Position numbers and translations under genes: made by a program. This document shows, piece after piece, positions 46,562-55,492 of a DNA stretch of 64,000 nt; positions within the stretch are counted from its first letter, which is position 1, and each line of letters begins with the position of its first letter. Origin of the DNA: an uncultured Granulosicoccaceae bacterium (GTDB lineage Bacteria > Pseudomonadota > Gammaproteobacteria > Granulosicoccales > Granulosicoccaceae); NCBI GenBank assembly GCA_938035525.1, contig CALHOI010000036.1, positions 1 through 64,000 of the forward strand. Reading direction: 5' to 3'. Below the pieces are notes generated by a model, which saw nothing but the letters and a program-made list of their open reading frames with translations, did no database searches and was not told the DNA's origin.

Positions 46562-47428
46562 ATGAATACAGGTGATATTGAAAAATCCGATGCTGACAAA
46601 GCTGATCTTGATACCGTCGATCTTGATACAGCCAGAGCGGTTGCCATCAAGGCGGCGGATGCAGCGCAAGAGACCATAAAATCGCACGAGTCCAGCGGTG
46701 ACTGGTCGGTCAGTTATAAGGCCGATGACAGTCCAGTGACCGAGGTTGATGTGGCCACAGAGCACGCGATAAAATCGGTGTTAACCAAGCACATGCCAGA
46801 CGCCGCATTTTACGGTGAGGAAACCGGGCACAGTGCTGGGCAGGTTTCTTCATCTAGCCCATCCCTGTGGTTGGTCGACCCTATCGACGGGACTAAAAGT
46901 TTTATTCGCAACATGCCATTTTATTCAACGCAAATTGCGCTACAACACGCAGGTGATTTGTGTGTTGGCGTGTCCAATGCACCGGCTTTTGGCGAGCGCA
47001 TGATTGCCAGTAAAGGTTTTGGTTGCTGGTTAAATAATGAAAGGGTTTCTTGTCGGCAAACCACATCGTTAGCTGAGGCGTTTTTATCTACTGGCAATCT
47101 TGATCGACTGGCAAAACAGGCGCAAAGCTGGCAGATGTTTGGCCAAATTGTACAAAGCGTCAGACGAGTAAGAGGCTACGGCGATTTCTGCCATTACCAT
47201 CAGTTGTGTTGTGGGCAGACCGACTTGATCATTGAATCCGACGTCAACATTCTGGATATAGCCGCGCTGAGTGTTGGTATTCGTGAAGCCGGTGGCGTAA
47301 TAACCGATCTTGTCGGACGAGCGGTGTCACTGGAAACACGATCGGTGCTCGCAGCCGGTACCCCAGAACTGCATGCAGAAGTGCTGGCAATGCTAAAGCC
47401 ATGCTTTGTTGAAAGCACTAGTGCATAA
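46562..47428 (+). CDS. Inositol monophosphatase family phosphatase (HisN-like)
   Basis: A 288-aa Mg-dependent phosphatase. Metal ligands are seen in YGEETG, WLVDPIDGTKSF and NILDIAAL. The segment GYGDFCHYHQLCCGQTDLIIE and the ISSIRNMPFYSTQIAL-like surroundings of the DPIDGT motif are closer to histidinol-phosphatases of the HisN type than to SuhB or CysQ, so histidinol phosphate is the best guess, not proven. ATG 46562 is preferred over a TTG 33 bases earlier. The first 30 residues are Asp/Lys-rich. It overlaps the end of convergent phaB by 11 bp. Confidence 0.75.
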   Translation: MNTGDIEKSDADKADLDTVDLDTARAVAIKAADAAQETIKSHESSGDWSVSYKADDSPVTEVDVATEHAIKSVLTKHMPDAAFYGEETGHSAGQVSSSSPSLWLVDPIDGTKSFIRNMPFYSTQIALQHAGDLCVGVSNAPAFGERMIASKGFGCWLNNERVSCRQTTSLAEAFLSTGNLDRLAKQAQSWQMFGQIVQSVRRVRGYGDFCHYHQLCCGQTDLIIESDVNILDIAALSVGIREAGGVITDLVGRAVSLETRSVLAAGTPELHAEVLAMLKPCFVESTSA

Positions 47429-48158
47429 AAATGCCGCCGTTAACCGATAACTCAGTGCCAGTGATGTAGCTGGCATTGTCATCTACTAAAAATCGAACCG
47501 CTCTGGCAATATCTTCAGGCTCACCAACCCGACCCACCGGAATCGAATTAATTATTTCGTTACGTAAGTCATCTGGTATGGCTGCAACCATCGATGTATT
47601 AATAAAGCCGGGAGACACTGTGTTTACCGTGATGCCGTATCGTGCTGTTTCCTGCGCCAGTGCTTTGGTAAAACCGTGCACGCCGGCTTTTGCAGCACTG
47701 TAGTTGGTTTGCCCGAATTGTCCACGCTGTGCGTTCACCGATGATATGTTCACTATGCGGCCGAAGCGATGCTGTTGCATTGACTCGATCAATGGTTTGC
47801 ACACATTAAACAATGAACTCAGGTTGGTATTGATGACGGCCTGCCATTGTTCACTGGTCATCTTTTTGATGGTTGCGTCCCGAGTGATACCGGCATTGTT
47901 CACCAGCACGTCAACGCGACCAAATTGTTCGATAAGGATTTGTGCCATGCGCTGACAGTCCGTTTCGCTTGAAACATCCGCAGGCGCTAGCGCACATGTA
48001 TACCCAAGTTGCGAAAATGCCTGCTGCCAGTCAAGCGCTTGCGCTTTTAAATCGGGAAGGTAGTTGGCTACAACCTGATACCCATCTGCTGCAAGTTGAG
48101 AACATATTGCTGCGCCAAGCCCGCTTGTGCCTCCGGTAACCAGTGCAACTTTACTCAT
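47418..48158 (-). CDS. phaB: Acetoacetyl-CoA reductase
   Basis: Short-chain dehydrogenase reducing acetoacetyl-CoA to (R)-3-hydroxybutyryl-CoA with NADPH, the second step of polyhydroxybutyrate synthesis. Cofactor motif TGGTSGLG; catalytic S140, Y153 and K157. RGQFGQTNYSAAKAG and HGFTKALAQE are the PhaB-type variant of FabG. The 246 aa are normal. It lies 17 bp after phaA on the same strand. PhaC is not in the window. Confidence 0.92.
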   Translation of the reverse strand: MSKVALVTGGTSGLGAAICSQLAADGYQVVANYLPDLKAQALDWQQAFSQLGYTCALAPADVSSETDCQRMAQILIEQFGRVDVLVNNAGITRDATIKKMTSEQWQAVINTNLSSLFNVCKPLIESMQQHRFGRIVNISSVNAQRGQFGQTNYSAAKAGVHGFTKALAQETARYGITVNTVSPGFINTSMVAAIPDDLRNEIINSIPVGRVGEPEDIARAVRFLVDDNASYITGTELSVNGGIFMH

Positions 48159-48175
48159 GATGTGTCCTGTTCGTT

Positions 48176-49372
48176 TTATGCTTGCGGGTTTTCAACAGCC
48201 AGTGCAACGCCTTGACCACCACCTATGCACAAAGTGGCCAAACCACGACGAACATTGCGCCTTTGCATTTCGTGAATCAGGGTGACCAGAATACGGGCAC
48301 CCGATGCGCCTATTGGATGGCCCAGGGCAATCGCACCGCCGTTAACATTGACACGACTTTCATCCAGGCCGAGTTCACGCAGCACGGTTAAAGATTGAGC
48401 CGCGAAGGCTTCGTTTGATTCTATTAGGTCTAGGTCTTCGAGTGCCCAACCGGCGCGCTCCAGGCATTTGTGCACTGCGGGTACTGGGCCATAGCCCATG
48501 ATAGCCGGGTCGACCCCGGCAGTGGCGCTGGCTTTGATAACCGCCAGTGGTTTTAGACCTTGGCTTCTTGCCTGAGAGGCACTCATAACAATAACCGCAG
48601 CGGCACCGTCGTTAATACCGGACGCATTAGCCGCGGTAACCGAGCCTTCGCGTTGGAATGCAGCGCGCAGCGCGCCAATTTTTTCTATTGATGAATCGGG
48701 CTTGGGGTATTCATCACGGTTAAACACAATGGGATCGCCGCGCCGTTGCGGTACTTCAACAGGCACGATTTCGTCGGCAAATTTGTCGCTCGCCGCAGCC
48801 GCTTTTGCTTGCGATTCAATCGCGAAAGCGTCCTGTTCTTCGCGACTGATACTGTATTTTTCTGCCAGATTTTCGGCTGTTTGGCCCATGTGATAGTTGT
48901 TGATGGCGCACCACAAGCCATCACTGATCATGGTGTCCACCATTTCCCAATTACCCATACGCTGGCCCGAGCGTGACGCAGGCAGTGCATGCACGGCGGC
49001 GCTCATGTTTTCCTGGCCGCCGGCAATGATTGTGGATGCATTGCCGGCCAGAATGGCCTGCCGAGCCAAGGCAATCGCATCCAGCCCGCTACCACAAACG
49101 CGATTGATGGTTAATGCTGGCACGGTGTCTGGCAATCCGCCATTTAAAGCCGCTTGCCTGGCCGTATTCTGACCTGCAGCGGCGGTCAAAACATGACCAA
49201 GTATCACATCGTCGACGCTTTCTGGCTTAATGTTGCTTGCGGTAATCAAAGCGCGAATAACAGTGGCACCCAGCTCGCTGGCCGGCACGCTGGACAGTGA
49301 CCCACCAAAGCTGCCCACTGGGGTGCGTCGCGCCGCAACAATGACCGCTTCTTCAATGGGTGTATCCGACAT
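48176..49372 (-). CDS. phaA: Acetyl-CoA C-acetyltransferase
   Basis: Thiolase joining two acetyl-CoA to acetoacetyl-CoA. The acylated cysteine is C93 ([10 protein letters not shown]); the C-terminal histidine and cysteine motifs are [17 protein letters not shown] and [12 protein letters not shown] 49372 starts the conserved protein ([14 protein letters not shown]); an in-frame start 24 codons upstream is rejected. Being directly upstream of phaB marks it as the biosynthetic thiolase. Confidence 0.93.
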   Translation of the reverse strand: MSDTPIEEAVIVAARRTPVGSFGGSLSSVPASELGATVIRALITASNIKPESVDDVILGHVLTAAAGQNTARQAALNGGLPDTVPALTINRVCGSGLDAIALARQAILAGNASTIIAGGQENMSAAVHALPASRSGQRMGNWEMVDTMISDGLWCAINNYHMGQTAENLAEKYSISREEQDAFAIESQAKAAAASDKFADEIVPVEVPQRRGDPIVFNRDEYPKPDSSIEKIGALRAAFQREGSVTAANASGINDGAAAVIVMSASQARSQGLKPLAVIKASATAGVDPAIMGYGPVPAVHKCLERAGWALEDLDLIESNEAFAAQSLTVLRELGLDESRVNVNGGAIALGHPIGASGARILVTLIHEMQRRNVRRGLATLCIGGGQGVALAVENPQA

Positions 49373-49505
49373 GAGTAACTTTCCCTGGCAAAGACGCAAG
49401 TTTAACGCAAAAAAATCGGCCAGCCGGGATTGGTGCAGCTTCAACAGCGCTCATGTGATAATCTTCGCATCAGATATCCCACGTGTCACAGCGTTGTGAT
49501 GTTCG

Positions 49506-49580
49506 AGTCAAAAACAGTCATCTGAAAAGCAGTCAACTGAAAGTCAGGCGGCTGAAAAAAAGTCAACCAAAAAATAGTCA
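49506..49580. repeat. Six AGTCA iterons before the cyclase gene
   Basis: AGTCA occurs at 49506, 49516, 49531, 49542, 49561 and 49576, three of them as AGTCAAC, with CTGAAA often following. It lies between phaA and the divergent adenylate cyclase gene. It could be a decayed tandem repeat or an array of regulator sites. Confidence 0.55.
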
Positions 49581-49591
49581 ACAGAGTTCAT

Positions 49592-50878
49592 TTGTTCTTG
49601 ATTATTCCTTACTACAACCCCTCACGCCGCAACGTCACCTTCTCTTTGTTTTTGCTGCTCGCGCTGTTGTTGTTGGTGCTCACTGGTTTGGGCGTGTTTC
49701 GAATGTATTTCAGTTTTGACTGGACTGGCGGACAAGACCAGTCGGGTCAGCTGTTCACACTTAAAGTTCGCGGTGGTAACTCCTACAATCTGTTTGAAGC
49801 CGACCCTTTTGGCGCGGTGTTCTGGAGCACTCGTTTAATCACGGTCTTGCTGGCTTTGGCGCTACCATGGTTTCGTTTAATAGGTGGCTCACTGTTGGCG
49901 TTAATGGCAGCAGCGGCGGTTTTTACTTTGCATTTGCAGCAGAGTCCGGCTGTACCAACCATTCCATTGGAATTTGAGTTGCTGATTATTCTGGTGTTGT
50001 ACGTGCTTTACGTACTGCTGCAATACTTTGCTGAAATTCGCGATCGCAAGCGCTTCACCAATTTGCTAAGTCAGTATGTGCCCCCCGAATTAGCCAGTGC
50101 CTACAGTCGTAACCCGAAAAGCATGGGTCTTGATGGTGAGGAACGAGAAATCTCAGTGTTGTTCTGTGACGTTATTGGGTTCGCTGCATTGTCAGAACAA
50201 ATGGAGTCCAGACAAGTGGCGCAGTTTCTAAACGGTTTTTTCTCGCATGTCAGTAAAGTCGTGGTTCGCCATCGTGGCACCATCGACAAGTTTATGGGTG
50301 ACAGTGTCATGGCTATATGGGGCGCGCCGGCACCCACGCGTACACATGCATTTGATGCCTTATCCGCGGCCATGGATATTCAAGCTGAAGTCAACGAGCT
50401 TAATGCGCAATTTGTGAAGCAAGGTTTGCCTGATATTAAATTCGGTATTGGTATTAGTACCGGAATGGCAACCGTGGGTCCGTTGGGTTCTGAGTTTCGG
50501 ATGGACTACACCGTAGTGGGAGACACGGTCAATGTTGCTCAACGACTTGAATCTCAAACACGCAAGTATCAAGTGCCAATTGTTGTGTCGGATAAAACCG
50601 CCGCCGCCTTACCCGATATGTTGTTTCGCGAATTGGACACCGTTGCGGTAAAGGGTCGTCGTAAACCAGTCACGATGTTGCAGCCATTGTGTGAATATAA
50701 CAGTGCCGACGAACAAACCAAGCAGCACTTAACTTTACACCGGCAGGCCATGGAGGCCAGTAAAGCAGGTGACTGGGCCAAAGCTACCACGATGTTCACT
50801 CGTTTGCGCGACGAATGGGGCCCAGCAGACATGTACGATTTGTACCTTAACGGTATAAAACAAGCAGCGTCTTCCTAA
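49592..50878 (+). CDS. Membrane-anchored class III adenylate/guanylate cyclase
   Basis: A 428-aa protein. Residues 1-145 hold about four hydrophobic helices with a short periplasmic loop (about 40-75); there is no recognisable CHASE2 domain. The class III cyclase domain spans about 185-365: metal aspartates D193 (LFCDVIGF) and D237 (KFMGDSVMAIWG), followed by GIGISTGMATVGPLGS and VVGDTVNVAQRLES. The C-terminal 60 residues resemble a single TPR-like helix pair. Likely makes cAMP from an unknown membrane signal. Start TTG 49592, with AGAG upstream. Its end overlaps the convergent bpt gene by 4 bp. Confidence 0.88.
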   Translation: MFLIIPYYNPSRRNVTFSLFLLLALLLLVLTGLGVFRMYFSFDWTGGQDQSGQLFTLKVRGGNSYNLFEADPFGAVFWSTRLITVLLALALPWFRLIGGSLLALMAAAAVFTLHLQQSPAVPTIPLEFELLIILVLYVLYVLLQYFAEIRDRKRFTNLLSQYVPPELASAYSRNPKSMGLDGEEREISVLFCDVIGFAALSEQMESRQVAQFLNGFFSHVSKVVVRHRGTIDKFMGDSVMAIWGAPAPTRTHAFDALSAAMDIQAEVNELNAQFVKQGLPDIKFGIGISTGMATVGPLGSEFRMDYTVVGDTVNVAQRLESQTRKYQVPIVVSDKTAAALPDMLFRELDTVAVKGRRKPVTMLQPLCEYNSADEQTKQHLTLHRQAMEASKAGDWAKATTMFTRLRDEWGPADMYDLYLNGIKQAASS

Positions 50879-51663
50879 CGCTGATTTGCGGTTGTTTTTG
50901 TTGTTGACGTTGTTGTTGCTTGGTTTGTCGGGTTTGAACCTTTTGACGATTGCTCATCAGCTTGTTGGTTCACCCACGTTTGTCCGTTGAAGTGTTCCTG
51001 TGGTTGAAAGTCGGTTTTGTATTGCATCTTCTGGCAACCATCAACCCAGTAACCAAGGTACAGATAGGGGAGGGTCATGACGGTGCATAGCTCTATTTGC
51101 TTAAGTATGCAGAATTTACCTAAACCTCGGTCGTTGTAGTCTGGGTCAAAAAACGTATACACAGCCGATAACCCGTCAGTAGTTGCATCAGTAACCGCAA
51201 CGCCAACCAGTTTTTTGTTATCCCTGACTTCAACAAACAATGTTTCGCCCCACGGGTTTAACAAGAAACGCTCGAAATCTTCCGGCTCAGGTTTATCCAT
51301 GCCACCACCAGGGTGGCGGGCGTCGAGGTATCGTTTGTATAAATCAAAATATTCATCATTGAAACGAGCTGGCGCGTAGTCAACGCTTAAATCAATGTTG
51401 GCTTTGAGATTGCGTTTATCGGTCCGGCGTGGCGCGAAAGATTGCGTAAGAATACGTACGGGTACACACGCATTACAGTCGTTGCAACCGGGTCGGTAGA
51501 CATATTCGCCGGAACGACGAAAACCACGTTTTATAAGCTGGTTGTAAACTGCGCGAGGCTGAGGGTGGTGCGGGTCGGCGTAAATGTTGATTGCCTGACG
51601 ATTGTCCAGATAACTGCAGTCGTTGACTGAGCCTTGGTAAAGTTTAATGCGTTGCTGGACCAT
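50875..51663 (-). CDS. bpt: Aspartate/glutamate leucyltransferase
   Basis: N-degron enzyme that adds leucine from Leu-tRNA to proteins starting with Asp or Glu, marking them for ClpSAP. The N-domain has the CNDCNACVPVR cysteine cluster after FRRSGEYVYRPG; the C-domain has YLYLGYWVDGCQKMQYK. ATG 51663 begins MVQQRIKLYQGS. The last 30 residues are a Thr/Asn/Gln-rich tail not found in most members. The family was long annotated as arginyltransferase (ate). Confidence 0.93.
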   Translation of the reverse strand: MVQQRIKLYQGSVNDCSYLDNRQAINIYADPHHPQPRAVYNQLIKRGFRRSGEYVYRPGCNDCNACVPVRILTQSFAPRRTDKRNLKANIDLSVDYAPARFNDEYFDLYKRYLDARHPGGGMDKPEPEDFERFLLNPWGETLFVEVRDNKKLVGVAVTDATTDGLSAVYTFFDPDYNDRGLGKFCILKQIELCTVMTLPYLYLGYWVDGCQKMQYKTDFQPQEHFNGQTWVNQQADEQSSKGSNPTNQATTTSTTKTTANQR

Positions 51664-51852
51664 TACAGTAATGGTAGCAGACTGGAACCGCATGCTTCAT
51701 GAACTAGAAAACCATGACTTAATTCACACAATTGTTTTATATTACGACGCAGTTACTGGAAGGCCACTAGTTTTAACAAACGTGTAACTTAGCTACCTAT
51801 ACAATCTTCGCACTCCTAAGAATTGATCGGGTGTTTGTGACCCGTTAGGACT

Positions 51853-52350
51853 ATGCAATTTCGGCAGTACTATGGGCGTAAGTCAATGAATCCACACATT
51901 AACGAATACTTGTCAGCAGCTTTTAGTGCTGTTGCTGAAAAAGCGGTGAAGCAAATCAGCTTTCCAACCGCATTGCGTGCGTTGATCGAGATCGCCATGT
52001 TTGCTGGTGTTTTCGCAGCGGCCGGCTATATCAGCCTGGGTCTGTCATTGAGTGCCATGCTCGCTCCTATGGTGCCGGTTATATTTGTGATTATGGTGGC
52101 GAGCGTTGCCAGTGGCGTTTATCGCCGCGATATCACCAATTCGATCATGAATATTTATGTGCATTCGGCTTACGGTTTCTTGCTTGCCAGTATTGGGTTT
52201 TTGTTAACAATAGGCCTGTTTTTTCCGGCTTTTGTGGATAAAAAGTTTATTTTCTTCTTCCTGTTTTTCTCCTTTTTTGTCAGCAATACGGTTCGCCCGC
52301 TGGTTAGTGGTACCGACTTCATGGACGGCGGCGGTCGCCGTACCAACTAG
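51853..52350 (+). CDS. Four-helix membrane protein, like the N-end of a sugar transferase
   Basis: A 165-aa protein with about four membrane helices: IEIAMFAGVFAAAGYIS, VPVIFVIMVASVASGVY, YGFLLASIGFLLTIGLFF and FIFFFLFFSFFVS. The order, the VYRRD after helix two and an RR close after helix four resemble the N-terminal membrane part of XrtA/PEP-CTERM-type sugar transferases, which then continue with a nucleotide-binding and catalytic domain. Here the frame stops, so it may be a truncated remnant or an independent small protein. Either Met1 or Met12 may start it. Confidence 0.6.
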   Translation: MQFRQYYGRKSMNPHINEYLSAAFSAVAEKAVKQISFPTALRALIEIAMFAGVFAAAGYISLGLSLSAMLAPMVPVIFVIMVASVASGVYRRDITNSIMNIYVHSAYGFLLASIGFLLTIGLFFPAFVDKKFIFFFLFFSFFVSNTVRPLVSGTDFMDGGGRRTN

Positions 52351-52392
52351 GCTAACGTCAGAAAAACAAGCAGTATTGCGGGTGGGTATTTA

Positions 52393-52411
52393 TACGTAGT
52401 GATACTACGTA
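52393..52411. terminator. Perfect palindrome between convergent genes
   Basis: TACGTAGT-GAT-ACTACGTA is an 8-bp perfect stem with a 3-nt loop between the small membrane protein gene and sbcB, which converge. There is no T-run; it could be a terminator, a processing site or a protein-binding site. Confidence 0.4.
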
Positions 52412-52449
52412 GCTAGATTGACCATTCTCTGTTTAAGCTAGTTTGTTCC

Positions 52450-53886
52450 TCAAGTATCTTTGCGCAGTATCTTTTTTGCGTGCTCTGCCAACGAGTTTCG
52501 TAGTGCGTCTTCATTTGGCATCCAATCAATTTCGCGCATGATGGCATCGAATCCCGATGCACTAAGCCATGGGGCGTCGTCGTTGTATAACTTCTCAATA
52601 ACGTAGCTGCGCCAGTCTTCCTGTTCGCCATCGCTGAGCGTTTGCGGGTAGTTGCGGGCTCGATATCTGAGTAGCAACTGATCAGCTCTTTTGTCATCGA
52701 AGAGGCCGCTAAATTGCGTCAGCTGCGATGGTTCACTTTGACGAATTTTGCTAAAGCGTTGCTTGTCGCCTTGTGAAAAGAACTCACCGGAGTACAAAGA
52801 CCCATCAACATCATCGGACACCTCATCGAATGTACGTGTCATGGCCTGGCGAATCGTTTCGGCAAACTCATCGGTGCATCGTTGTGCCAGTTGCTCGGCG
52901 CGTTTGGTTTGCCGGTCTAAATTAATATTGAGTCTTTCCGCATCTGCGGGTCGCATCGTTTTAAGCGGTACCAGCACTGGGCATTTGTTTATTTGTATGG
53001 TGCGTAAATGCAATCGCGGGTCGTCGCCCAATGCTTCTTGTGTGCTGAACACGGCGGTGGCGATTTGTTCGGCACTTAAATCAAATAGCTGATTTGGGTC
53101 GGTGCGCATGTCAAGCACAATCACACCGTTTTGATTAACAGGGTGACGCGCTATGGGCACCACAATACTGGTGTGCCCGAATTCGGCCGGAATCATGCCA
53201 GAGACATGCACACAGGGTTTACGTTGTTTGTAGTTCAGGATGCTGGCAACACTTTTTTTATCGCGATGATTGAACGCATAGTCGAACAGGCGAGGTTGTT
53301 TCTGTTTGAGTAGTTGCGCCATGCCGATGGTGGCCTCAACATCCGACATGGCGTCATGAGCATGTGTGTGCGCAATGCCGTTAGCTGCCGACAACAGTTC
53401 AAGTCGATTTGTCGGCTTACCGTCTTCGCTGACGGGCCAGTTAATGCCATCTGGTCGCAGTGCGCGCGCCAGGCGCACAATATCGAGTAAATCCCAGCGA
53501 GAGTTTCCGTCCTTCCATTCGTATTCGTAAGGGTCATGAAAATTACGAAACAAGGTGTGTCTTGTAAACTCGTCGTCGAAGCGAATATTGTTGTATCCAA
53601 TTGAACAGGTGCCAGGGAGTCCAAGTTCAGCAACGACTTTGGCAATGAATTCGGGCTCAACTAATCCCTGTGCATCGATCTCATCAGGTTGCATGCCTGT
53701 GACTCGACAAGCGTGTGGGTTTGGCAAGTAGTCGGATGGTGGCTTGCAATAAAGAATAATCGGCTCACCAATGGGCTCCAGATTGAGGTTGGTGCGCAGA
53801 CCGGCAAACTGGGCCGGTTTATCCCAGGCGGCAGACAGACCGAAGGTTTCGTAGTCAAACCAATAAAAGCTTGGCTCATTCACCAC
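52450..53886 (-). CDS. sbcB: Exodeoxyribonuclease I
   Basis: 3'-5' single-strand DNA exonuclease of the DEDDh class, used in recombination and mismatch repair. D11 and E13 in WFDYETFG, the RFDDEFTRH motif and HDAMSDVEAT provide the metal and histidine ligands. The SH3-like and helical C-domains follow (to residue 478), matching E. coli ExoI in length (475). Near the end are DKRADQLLLRYRARNYP and LSDGEQEDW, conserved in the family. It stands alone on this strand, 60 bp after a DUF2058 gene. Confidence 0.95.
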   Translation of the reverse strand: MVNEPSFYWFDYETFGLSAAWDKPAQFAGLRTNLNLEPIGEPIILYCKPPSDYLPNPHACRVTGMQPDEIDAQGLVEPEFIAKVVAELGLPGTCSIGYNNIRFDDEFTRHTLFRNFHDPYEYEWKDGNSRWDLLDIVRLARALRPDGINWPVSEDGKPTNRLELLSAANGIAHTHAHDAMSDVEATIGMAQLLKQKQPRLFDYAFNHRDKKSVASILNYKQRKPCVHVSGMIPAEFGHTSIVVPIARHPVNQNGVIVLDMRTDPNQLFDLSAEQIATAVFSTQEALGDDPRLHLRTIQINKCPVLVPLKTMRPADAERLNINLDRQTKRAEQLAQRCTDEFAETIRQAMTRTFDEVSDDVDGSLYSGEFFSQGDKQRFSKIRQSEPSQLTQFSGLFDDKRADQLLLRYRARNYPQTLSDGEQEDWRSYVIEKLYNDDAPWLSASGFDAIMREIDWMPNEDALRNSLAEHAKKILRKDT

Positions 53887-53946
53887 TTGCTATTCATCGC
53901 AGTCATGTCGTCCTTTGCTTGTTATCACTTGCATGTCACCGCCGCG

Positions 53947-54474
53947 TTACCATTTTAAGTCGTCAGGGACTTGGTAGTCGGCGTAGTCTTCATCGTCGTC
54001 CGACTGGTTGTCAGAGCTTGGCGTAATAACTACCCACTCTGGGTTAAGCGCCTGAACCTTCTCGCCCGTTTGCGCGGGAACCAAATAGGTTGCGCCGTTT
54101 AGTCGTGTAATAACTAACGAACCATCCACCAGTTTTTCGCGAATGGCATCGCTAACAAACATTTGTTTTATACGCTTACCGACGACGTAGCTGTGTGATG
54201 ATTCGCCGGTAGTGTTGTCTATTTTTTCAGCCTCTATGATTGTTTTAATTTCGGCTTTGATGCGTTTACGTTCAGCTATGGCCTCACGTTTAGCAATGTT
54301 CTCCCGTTCCATTGTGGAGGGCCCAGCTGCATTTTTGCTGCCTGAGTGACCAACAGAGTGTTGGCTTGCCCGCTTGGCTGGTTTTGAATTGTTAGGGAGT
54401 TTTGATTTTTTTCGGGGTGCAGCGGTTTCTTTGAATCCCGCTTTAAGCATTTGTTCGCGTAGTGAATCGGACAT
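53947..54474 (-). CDS. DUF2058 family protein (YaiL-like)
   Basis: A 175-aa protein of the YaiL type: SLREQMLKAGF at the start, a basic middle region (about 15-75), then VGKRIKQMFVSDAIREKLVDG and the C-terminal DYADYQVPDDLKW, which matches the E. coli YaiL end closely. The family is described as nucleoid- or polynucleotide-associated; the biochemical role is unclear. ATG 54474 is chosen because family members start there; 13 upstream codons are not conserved. Confidence 0.85.
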   Translation of the reverse strand: MSDSLREQMLKAGFKETAAPRKKSKLPNNSKPAKRASQHSVGHSGSKNAAGPSTMERENIAKREAIAERKRIKAEIKTIIEAEKIDNTTGESSHSYVVGKRIKQMFVSDAIREKLVDGSLVITRLNGATYLVPAQTGEKVQALNPEWVVITPSSDNQSDDDEDYADYQVPDDLKW

Positions 54475-54565
54475 GGTGATTGTGGGTAAATTGTTACCGG
54501 GAAAGCTTAGCACACGGCTTCGATTGGATGCCGTTTAAGATGCTGTGCAACCTTTTTTAGCGGTT

Positions 54566-54607
54566 AGTTAAGTGTCTTTAGTTTAGTGTCTTTAGTTAAG
54601 TGTCTTG
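54566..54607 (-). repeat. 14-bp tandem repeat over a stop codon
   Basis: Three 14-bp units, AGTTAAGTGTCTTT-like, at 54566-54579, 54580-54593 and 54594-54607. The last covers the final codons and the TAA stop of the hydrolase gene; the others lie just downstream of it. Confidence 0.85.
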
Positions 54608-55420
54608 GTTTGTTGTTTCACCGACTGCCTGGACGCTGGGTTCTGAAGTCAGAAACTCGTTGCACAATCGAGTGAACACGGCGGGTTTTTCGGCATGGGG
54701 CCAATGGCCGGTGCCGCCGATTTCTTTAAACTGAGGGTGCCTGAAATGAGTGCGGATAGGAAGCTCGTCTTGCGGCCCCAGATAATTGCTGTTGCCGCCC
54801 TTTATAAACAAGGTGGGCGCTGCAATTTTTTTTGTGAACGTTGGCGATTGCTGAATAGCTGGATAGTCGCGAGCCAGAGCATCCAGATCAAATCGCCACC
54901 GATACTCACCTTCCAGATCACGGTACAAGCTTTTTAACAGAAAGCCCCGCACACCGGCGTCATTGATGGATTGTCGCAATCGCTTTTCGGCATCACCTCG
55001 ATTTTGAATAGCATGCAAAGGCAACGCCTTCAGCGCTTCAAATATGGACTCGTGGTGTGGTGGGTAGAACCGGGGTGCAATGTCAACGATGATGAGCTTA
55101 TTAATAGTCAGAGCGTCCGGGTCGCCGGCCATTTGCATAGCGACTTTACCGCCTAGTGAGTGCCCCACAAGGTGACATTGGTCGATACCTTTTTCAGCCA
55201 AGTGGTGTAACACGGCCTTGGCCATCGAATCAAAGGTTAGCTTCTCTAAGGGGCCAGAGTGGCCGTGAGCTGGCAAGTCGAGGCGTATGACTTGAAAATG
55301 CCTTTCTAAATGTAGGGCTATTGATCGAAAATTATCAGCGTCACCAAACAATCCGTGCAGAATCACCAACGGCAAGCCTTGTCCGGACACCTCTTGATGG
55401 ATATAAGGATACGGGTTCAT
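54596..55420 (-). CDS. Alpha/beta hydrolase (YbfF-like esterase)
   Basis: A 274-aa hydrolase. Nucleophile S88 is in VGHSLGGK, an HGLFGDADNF oxyanion loop precedes it, and the C-terminal histidine is in GGTGHWPHAEKP. The overall pattern resembles YbfF acyl esterases, so a thioester or short ester is a likely substrate. ATG 55420 is chosen; a longer start would run into gshA. It is divergent from gshA, with 72 bp between. Confidence 0.85.
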   Translation of the reverse strand: MNPYPYIHQEVSGQGLPLVILHGLFGDADNFRSIALHLERHFQVIRLDLPAHGHSGPLEKLTFDSMAKAVLHHLAEKGIDQCHLVGHSLGGKVAMQMAGDPDALTINKLIIVDIAPRFYPPHHESIFEALKALPLHAIQNRGDAEKRLRQSINDAGVRGFLLKSLYRDLEGEYRWRFDLDALARDYPAIQQSPTFTKKIAAPTLFIKGGNSNYLGPQDELPIRTHFRHPQFKEIGGTGHWPHAEKPAVFTRLCNEFLTSEPSVQAVGETTNQDT

Positions 55421-55492
55421 GATGAGGTTACCATCCAGAGCGTTGTAGTTAGGGTAAAATGCATGTTGCCTCCTATTGAAAAAACCTGAGCC

